From JAEZRQ01 sp049294415 (GTDB lineage Bacteria > Patescibacteriota > Patescibacteriia > Patescibacteriales > UBA12465), in the NCBI GenBank assembly GCA_049294415.1, contig JBAQCS010000003.1:1-17355 (forward strand): a DNA stretch of 17,355 nt, given 5' to 3'. Made by a program: the position numbers and the translations under genes. The notes beneath the pieces were generated by a model that searched no databases, was not told the origin of the DNA, and saw nothing but the letters and a program-made list of their open reading frames with translations. Below, in pieces: positions 13,749 to 17,355 of the stretch. Numbering within the stretch: position 1 is the stretch's first letter; each line of letters begins with the position of its first letter.

Positions 13749-13789
13749 AAAGACTTTGCTATTATTGTAAGTGAAGTCTTTATTATTTT
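13749..13789 (+). terminator. Probable weak intrinsic terminator after the GT2 gene
   Basis: AAAGACTT (13749-13756) pairs perfectly with AAGTCTTT (13774-13781), and the stem extends inward to 12 pairs with two G-U wobbles, leaving a 9-nt loop. A U-rich but interrupted tail (ATTATTTTA) follows. It lies between GT2 and the FtsB-like gene. An operator function is possible because it also overlaps the only space available for an ftsB promoter. Confidence 0.5.
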
Positions 13790-13803
13790 AAGAGCAATAT
13801 ATC

Positions 13804-14229
13804 ATGATAAATCGTTCTTATAATTTAAGCGCCGCTAACCGTCGACAAGTAAATCAACCTTTTTGGTATAGGTTTTTTATGAGTCAGCGTTTTTTGGTTA
13901 TCGTTTTTTTAGTAATAGCTATTGCTATTTGTTTTCCCCTAGTTAGAAGTATTAGTAAGAAGAAGATAGTAGAAAAAGAAATAGCGGAAATGCAAGCAGA
14001 GAATGAAGCTTATGCTAATAGAAGCAAAGAACTTCGCGAGGTGATTGATTATTTACAATCCGATGCTTCCTTGGAAGAGCAGGCTCGTCTTAATTTAGGT
14101 TTAAAAAAGGCGAATGAAGCTGTAGTAGTAGTTAGTCGTCAGGCTAATAAATCAACTTCTACTTCAGTGACGGAAGCGGAAGATAGAACCACTAATTGGC
14201 GCCATTGGATCAATTATTTTTTTAAATAA
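13804..14229 (+). CDS. Septum formation initiator protein (FtsB/DivIC-like)
   Basis: Bitopic division protein of the FtsB/DivIC family, which bridges FtsL and FtsQ/DivIB in the divisome and helps activate septal peptidoglycan synthesis. The 141-residue product has a basic cytoplasmic N-terminus of about 29 residues, one transmembrane helix (about 30-48), a coiled coil (about 51-86, KKKIVEKEIAEMQAENEAYANRSKELREVID) and the diagnostic family end SLEEQARLNLGLKKANEAVVVV (89-110). A polar Ser/Thr tail ends in an aromatic helix (NWRHWINYFFK) not usual for the family. It opens a division and wall cluster with the carboxypeptidase fusion, ftsE and ftsX, although a terminator and a divergent tRNA separate it from them. 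Assignment as FtsB rather than DivIC depends on partners that are not visible. Confidence 0.85.
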   Translation: MINRSYNLSAANRRQVNQPFWYRFFMSQRFLVIVFLVIAIAICFPLVRSISKKKIVEKEIAEMQAENEAYANRSKELREVIDYLQSDASLEEQARLNLGLKKANEAVVVVSRQANKSTSTSVTEAEDRTTNWRHWINYFFK

Positions 14230-14260
14230 AAAACCAAGTTTTTTGTGAAACTTGGTTTTT
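14229..14260. terminator. Bidirectional intrinsic terminator for the ftsB-like gene and tRNA-Thr
   Basis: A 13-bp perfect stem (14229-14241 with 14248-14260) with a 6-nt loop starts at the last base of the ftsB-like stop codon. The arms begin in A and end in T runs, so it terminates in both directions: for the gene on + and, 4 nt beyond the CCA end, for the tRNA on -. Confidence 0.9.
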
Positions 14261-14264
14261 ATAT

Positions 14265-14340
14265 TGGAGCCGAGAATGGGAGTCGAACCCACGACCTACA
14301 CGTTACGAGTGTGTTGCTCTACCAGCTGAGCTATCTCGGC
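14265..14340 (-). tRNA. tRNA-Thr (anticodon CGT)
   Basis: The minus-strand transcript folds as a standard 76-nt cloverleaf: acceptor GCCGAGA/TCTCGGC, D stem GCTC/GAGC, anticodon loop CTCGTAA with anticodon CGT (reads ACG), TPsiC arm GTGGG-TTCGACT-CCCAT and an encoded CCA end (+ strand 14265-14267). The discriminator base is U73. The anticodon stem ACACA/CGTGT has an A31-C39 mismatch next to the loop. It is the only gene on the minus strand and has its own promoter and terminator. CGT is the redundant threonine isoacceptor, so other tRNA-Thr genes should exist elsewhere. Confidence 0.95.
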
Positions 14341-14361
14341 TAAATCTTATAAACTGGTTTA

Positions 14362-14391
14362 ATTATAGTCGTAACAAGAAGTTAAAGTCAA
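14362..14391 (-). promoter_or_regulatory. Promoter of tRNA-Thr
   Basis: On the minus strand TTGACT (+ strand 14386-14391) and a perfect TATAAT (14362-14367) are spaced by 18 bp. The start of transcription would lie some 15 nt before the mature tRNA 5' end. The -35 element is only 10 bp from the start codon of the oppositely oriented wall-enzyme gene. This is the strongest promoter-like sequence I see in the window. Confidence 0.8.
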
Positions 14392-14400
14392 TGTAAAATT

Positions 14401-15846
14401 ATGAAAAATTTTTTAATTAAAGTTATTATTTTATCTCTATTAATCAACACTTTGCCGTTGTCACTAGTTAATGCTGCCAGCGCACTGCCTTATGAGTCAA
14501 ATATTATCTCCGATGAAATAAAAGCACCCTGGGATTATCAAGTTATTAGTAAGTTATATCAAATTAATTATAATGCCCCCGAAGAATTAAAAGGTAAAAC
14601 TTATACTGTAGAAATTCCCTATGAAGTAGCCAGTGATGATTATAAAACGGCTCTTTATTTTGATAAGAATAAAGGTGCTTGGCGCCCATTACCTACTACC
14701 GACAACCCACAAGCCAAAAAAGTTAAAGTTCAAGTTCCTTTTAGTTCGGTGCGCTTAGCAGTTTTTGCTAATTCTAATATTTTAACGGTTGGTACTGCTA
14801 GTTGGTATAAATTTAAAGGAGGAGCGTTTGCCGCTTCACCAGACTTTGCTAAGGGCAGTATTTTAAGAGTTTATAATTTAGCTAATGGTAAATTTGTTGA
14901 TGTCACAGTTAATGATTATGGACCAAATAGAACTCTTCATCCAGATCGTGTAGTTGATTTAGATAAAGTGGCTTTTAATAAAATAGCTTCTACTCGTGAC
15001 GGTCTTATTAAAATTAAAATTGAGGTTAGAAAAGCCGTTGGACAAAATTTATCAGCTGATTTATTTCCAGCTACTGAGCCAGTAATTAGTTCTAAGTCCG
15101 CTATTATTTTTAGTGAAAAAGATGGTGAAGTTTTATGGGAGAAAGATTCTAAAAAGGTTTCACCTCTTGCTAGTTTAACTAAACTAGTAGCAGCTAAAGT
15201 ATTTTTAGATACCAAACCTACTTTAAGTAGAGTGGTCGCTTATAGCAAACAAGACGAAGATTATAATTATAAATATTGTAAACCAGGTGAATCAGCTAAA
15301 TTAAAAGTAAAGGACGGCGAAACCATGAAGATTGAAGATTTGTTATATTCTGCTTTAGTTGGTTCCGCTAACAACGCCGTTGAGTCATTAGTTCGTGTTA
15401 GTGGTTTAACTCGTGAAGATTTTATCGCTAAAATGAATGATAATGTAAAATTATGGGGAGCTACTTCTACTTTTTTTGAAGAACCAACCGGACTGTCTCC
15501 GAAAAATGTGAGCTCTCCTTATGATTATGCTATAATAATCAAAGAGGTTTATAATAATCCACTAATTAAAAAAATTAGCACAGCAACTCGTTATTCTTTT
15601 TCAACTATTAGCACTAAAGTAAAACACACTTTAACCAATACTAATAAGCTATTACAGTATAATAAACTTAATATCATTGGTTCTAAGACGGGTTATTTAG
15701 ATGAAGCCGGATATTGTTTAATGACGAGAGTAGGAACAAAAAATGGTAATTTAATTGTGGTTAATTTTTCTTCTAATAGTAAAGCTAATAGTTTTAGTGA
15801 TAATGAAAAATTAATTTATTACGGTGAGCGCCTCTTAAAAAAATAG
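14401..15846 (+). CDS. Secreted fusion of an RlpA-like barrel and a D-alanyl-D-alanine carboxypeptidase (S11/PBP5-like)
   Basis: Exported wall enzyme of 481 residues. A signal peptide covers about 1-25 (hydrophobic core, cleavage probably after VNA). Residues 30-125 form a beta-rich region I do not recognise. Residues 130-205 form a double-psi barrel like RlpA, with GTASWY (131-136), NDYGP with D172, and RVVDLDKVAF with D186; the usual TASGE/AAH segment is shortened. Residues about 225-480 are a penicillin-binding S11 peptidase with SLTK (S258, K261), SAN (S322, N324) and KTG (429-431), so all three active-site motifs of DD-carboxypeptidases are intact. Such enzymes trim the terminal D-Ala of peptidoglycan stem peptides, and RlpA-type barrels cleave or bind denuded glycan strands. 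The fusion would put both activities at the same site. ftsE starts 4 nt after the TAG stop, the only non-TAA stop in the window. Confidence 0.88.
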   Translation: MKNFLIKVIILSLLINTLPLSLVNAASALPYESNIISDEIKAPWDYQVISKLYQINYNAPEELKGKTYTVEIPYEVASDDYKTALYFDKNKGAWRPLPTTDNPQAKKVKVQVPFSSVRLAVFANSNILTVGTASWYKFKGGAFAASPDFAKGSILRVYNLANGKFVDVTVNDYGPNRTLHPDRVVDLDKVAFNKIASTRDGLIKIKIEVRKAVGQNLSADLFPATEPVISSKSAIIFSEKDGEVLWEKDSKKVSPLASLTKLVAAKVFLDTKPTLSRVVAYSKQDEDYNYKYCKPGESAKLKVKDGETMKIEDLLYSALVGSANNAVESLVRVSGLTREDFIAKMNDNVKLWGATSTFFEEPTGLSPKNVSSPYDYAIIIKEVYNNPLIKKISTATRYSFSTISTKVKHTLTNTNKLLQYNKLNIIGSKTGYLDEAGYCLMTRVGTKNGNLIVVNFSSNSKANSFSDNEKLIYYGERLLKK

Positions 15847-15850
15847 TCGT

Positions 15851-16531
15851 ATGATAAAATTTGAAAATGTTTCCAAATCCTATACGGATAAAGTCAAAGT
15901 TTTACGTGACATTAATCTCCACATTAAAGTTGGTGAATTTGTTTCTGTGGTGGGACAGTCAGGCGCCGGTAAAACGACGTTAGTAAAAATTTTAACCGGA
16001 GAAGAGCGGGTTGATGATGGCCAAGTTGTGGTAGGTGATTGGGACATTACCAAAATTAGCCGCCATGATGTACCTTATTTGCGTCGCCAAATAGGCGTTA
16101 TTTTTCAGGATTTTAAATTACTACCTAAAAAAACACTTAAAGAAAATGTAGCTTTTGCTTTAGAAGTTTGCGGCACTCCTTCGGCTAAGATAAAAAAAAT
16201 TGTACCTAGTGTGTTAAAAATTGTTGGTCTAGAAGATAAAGGTGGCCGTTATCCTCGTGAAGTGTCTGGTGGAGAACAACAACGTGCAGCTATTGCTCGT
16301 GCTTTAGTTCACCAACCTAAAATACTATTAGCTGATGAGCCAACTGGTAATTTGGATGCTATTAATGCTGATGAAATTATTGATTTATTACTTCGCATTA
16401 ATAAATTTGGCACTACAGTTATTTTAGTAACTCATAATAAAGATATTGTTAATCGTTTAAATCGCCGTGTTATTACTATGGAGAAGGGTATTGTTATTAG
16501 TGATAAGGAACACGGTAAGTATTTACTCTAA
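15851..16531 (+). CDS. ftsE: Cell division ATP-binding protein FtsE
   Basis: ABC-type ATPase that pairs with FtsX to transmit cytoplasmic ATP hydrolysis to periplasmic wall hydrolases at the septum. The 226 residues contain Walker A GQSGAGKTT (35-43), the Q-loop segment GVIFQDFKLLPKKT, the ABC signature SGGEQQR (139-145), Walker B LLADEP with D162/E163, and the switch His in VTHNKD. The FtsE-typical beginning MIKFENVSKSY supports the ATG at 15851. It is 4 nt after the wall-hydrolase fusion and 18 nt before ftsX, so the three genes look like one unit; the carboxypeptidase fusion is a candidate client of the FtsEX complex, which is inference from position. No Shine-Dalgarno sequence. Confidence 0.96.
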   Translation: MIKFENVSKSYTDKVKVLRDINLHIKVGEFVSVVGQSGAGKTTLVKILTGEERVDDGQVVVGDWDITKISRHDVPYLRRQIGVIFQDFKLLPKKTLKENVAFALEVCGTPSAKIKKIVPSVLKIVGLEDKGGRYPREVSGGEQQRAAIARALVHQPKILLADEPTGNLDAINADEIIDLLLRINKFGTTVILVTHNKDIVNRLNRRVITMEKGIVISDKEHGKYLL

Positions 16532-16549
16532 TATATAAAAAAACTTTTT

Positions 16550-17355
16550 ATGCTTTCTTTTTTACGCATCGTTAAGTTTAGTTTTCAAGATATTTTTAGA
16601 AACATTTGGTTATCGATTGTGACCATTACTATTTTGATACTAGCTCTTTTTTCTATCAACATGCTGTTAACAGTGAAGTTGATTAGTGAAAATGCCGTCG
16701 GAGCTGTTAAAGAAAAAATAAATATTAGTTTATACTTTAAAGCTGACGCCTCTGAGGCCATGATTATTGATGTTAGAAGTCGTGTCATGGCTATGCCTGA
16801 AGTTAGAGATGCTATTTTTATTTCTAAGAGTGAGGCTTTGGATAATTTTAGAAAACGTAATAATAATAACCCTGAAATACTAAATGCTTTAAAAGAGCTA
16901 GGTAAAAACCCTCTATCACCATCTTTAATTATTACTCCTAAGAACTTTGATGATTCAGATAGATTAATCACAGCTTTGCGAGTTCTAGAAAGTGAAGCTA
17001 TTGAATCTCGTGATTTTTCTGATAATTCAGTTATCTTAGAAAGAATTAATTTTATTACCAAGCGTATTAATGAGATTGGCCTATTTCTAATTATTATGTT
17101 TGTGTTAACTAGTGTTCTTGTGGCTTATAATGCCATTAGAGTAGCTATTTACACTCATCGTCAGGAGATTGAGATTATGAGGTTGGTAGGCGCCTCTAAT
17201 TTCTTCATTTACACCCCCTATCTCTTCTCAGCTTTCGTTTATGCCTTACTGGCTACATTTATCATGGTTTTGGTTTTTTATCCCTTCCTGACCATTTTAC
17301 AGCCTTATTTAGAGCTATTCTTTACTGGTTATAATGTTAATATTTTAGCTTATTA
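16550..17355 (+). CDS. ftsX: Cell division protein FtsX, 3' partial
   Basis: Membrane partner of FtsE. The frame starts at ATG 16550 and is still open at the right edge after 268 codons (FtsX is usually about 300 residues), so only the end is missing. The layout is that of the family: a short cytoplasmic start, a first transmembrane helix (about 19-43), an extracytoplasmic domain (about 44-170) that would contact wall hydrolases, a second helix (about 175-200), the conserved cytoplasmic loop YTHRQEIEIMRLVGASN, and a third helix (about 222-245). The extracytoplasmic domain includes a KSEALDNFRKR-like segment typical of FtsX. The gene follows ftsE directly. The ATG is preceded by an A-rich then T-rich stretch and no Shine-Dalgarno sequence. 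Confidence 0.93.
   Translation, partial: MLSFLRIVKFSFQDIFRNIWLSIVTITILILALFSINMLLTVKLISENAVGAVKEKINISLYFKADASEAMIIDVRSRVMAMPEVRDAIFISKSEALDNFRKRNNNNPEILNALKELGKNPLSPSLIITPKNFDDSDRLITALRVLESEAIESRDFSDNSVILERINFITKRINEIGLFLIIMFVLTSVLVAYNAIRVAIYTHRQEIEIMRLVGASNFFIYTPYLFSAFVYALLATFIMVLVFYPFLTILQPYLELFFTGYNVNILAY

Noticed and set aside
16585..17061. 158-codon minus-strand ORF at the right end
   Set aside because: It is antisense to ftsX, which is identifiable by its helices and the conserved cytoplasmic loop and simply runs off the window edge.
1..17355. CRISPR array, insertion sequence, prophage or toxin-antitoxin pair
   Set aside because: I saw no regularly spaced direct repeats, no transposase or integrase motifs, no terminal inverted repeats around any gene block and no toxin or antitoxin families. 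The genes are mainly chromosomal core functions.

Overview
The window is AT-rich (by eye about one third G+C) bacterial chromosome. Almost every gene is on the + strand, and short gaps pack them into a few long transcription units. It looks like a small-genome anaerobe, most plausibly a Candidate Phyla Radiation / Patescibacteria (Parcubacteria-like) genome. That is an inference from the compact division genes, a class III (anaerobic) ribonucleotide reductase as the only RNR seen, a stand-alone coupling-type ATPase with a zinc ribbon, and TAA stops almost throughout. No in-frame TGA occurs, so the Gly-recoded code 25 is unlikely. None of the start codons I accept has a recognisable Shine-Dalgarno sequence.

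Layout. (1) 1-2632: the 3' part of an O-antigen-ligase-like polytopic membrane protein, then a prepilin peptidase (pilD); together these suggest surface glycan or type IV pilin processing. (2) 2650-5329: a promoter, ftsA, ftsZ and a strong intrinsic terminator. (3) 5330-5629: a 300-bp regulatory region with a consensus DnaA box, an extended -10 promoter framed by a 7-bp inverted repeat, and a near-perfect NrdR box with a weaker partner 31 bp away. (4) 5630-9202: nrdR, a class III reductase whose glycyl-radical tail is encoded separately by a 48-codon gene (8251-8397), and the activase nrdG. (5) 9208-13733: a small membrane protein, a TraD/TraG-like ATPase, a DnaQ-like exonuclease and a cellulose-synthase-like GT2 glycosyltransferase, ending at a hairpin. 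(6) 13804-17355: ftsB/divIC-like gene, bidirectional terminator, tRNA-Thr(CGT) on the minus strand with its own promoter, a secreted RlpA-DD-carboxypeptidase fusion, ftsE, and ftsX running off the right edge.

How it fits together: the window joins division (FtsA/Z/B/E/X), wall remodelling (RlpA-DacA), envelope polysaccharide (GT2, ligase) and deoxynucleotide supply (NrdR/NrdD/NrdG). The most unusual object is the split anaerobic reductase. The catalytic subunit stops just after its zinc site, and the RVVGW glycyl-radical loop follows 38 nt later as a free 48-residue protein in a different frame. A GC-rich, REP-like patch sits between this stub and nrdG and artificially extends the nrdG reading frame.
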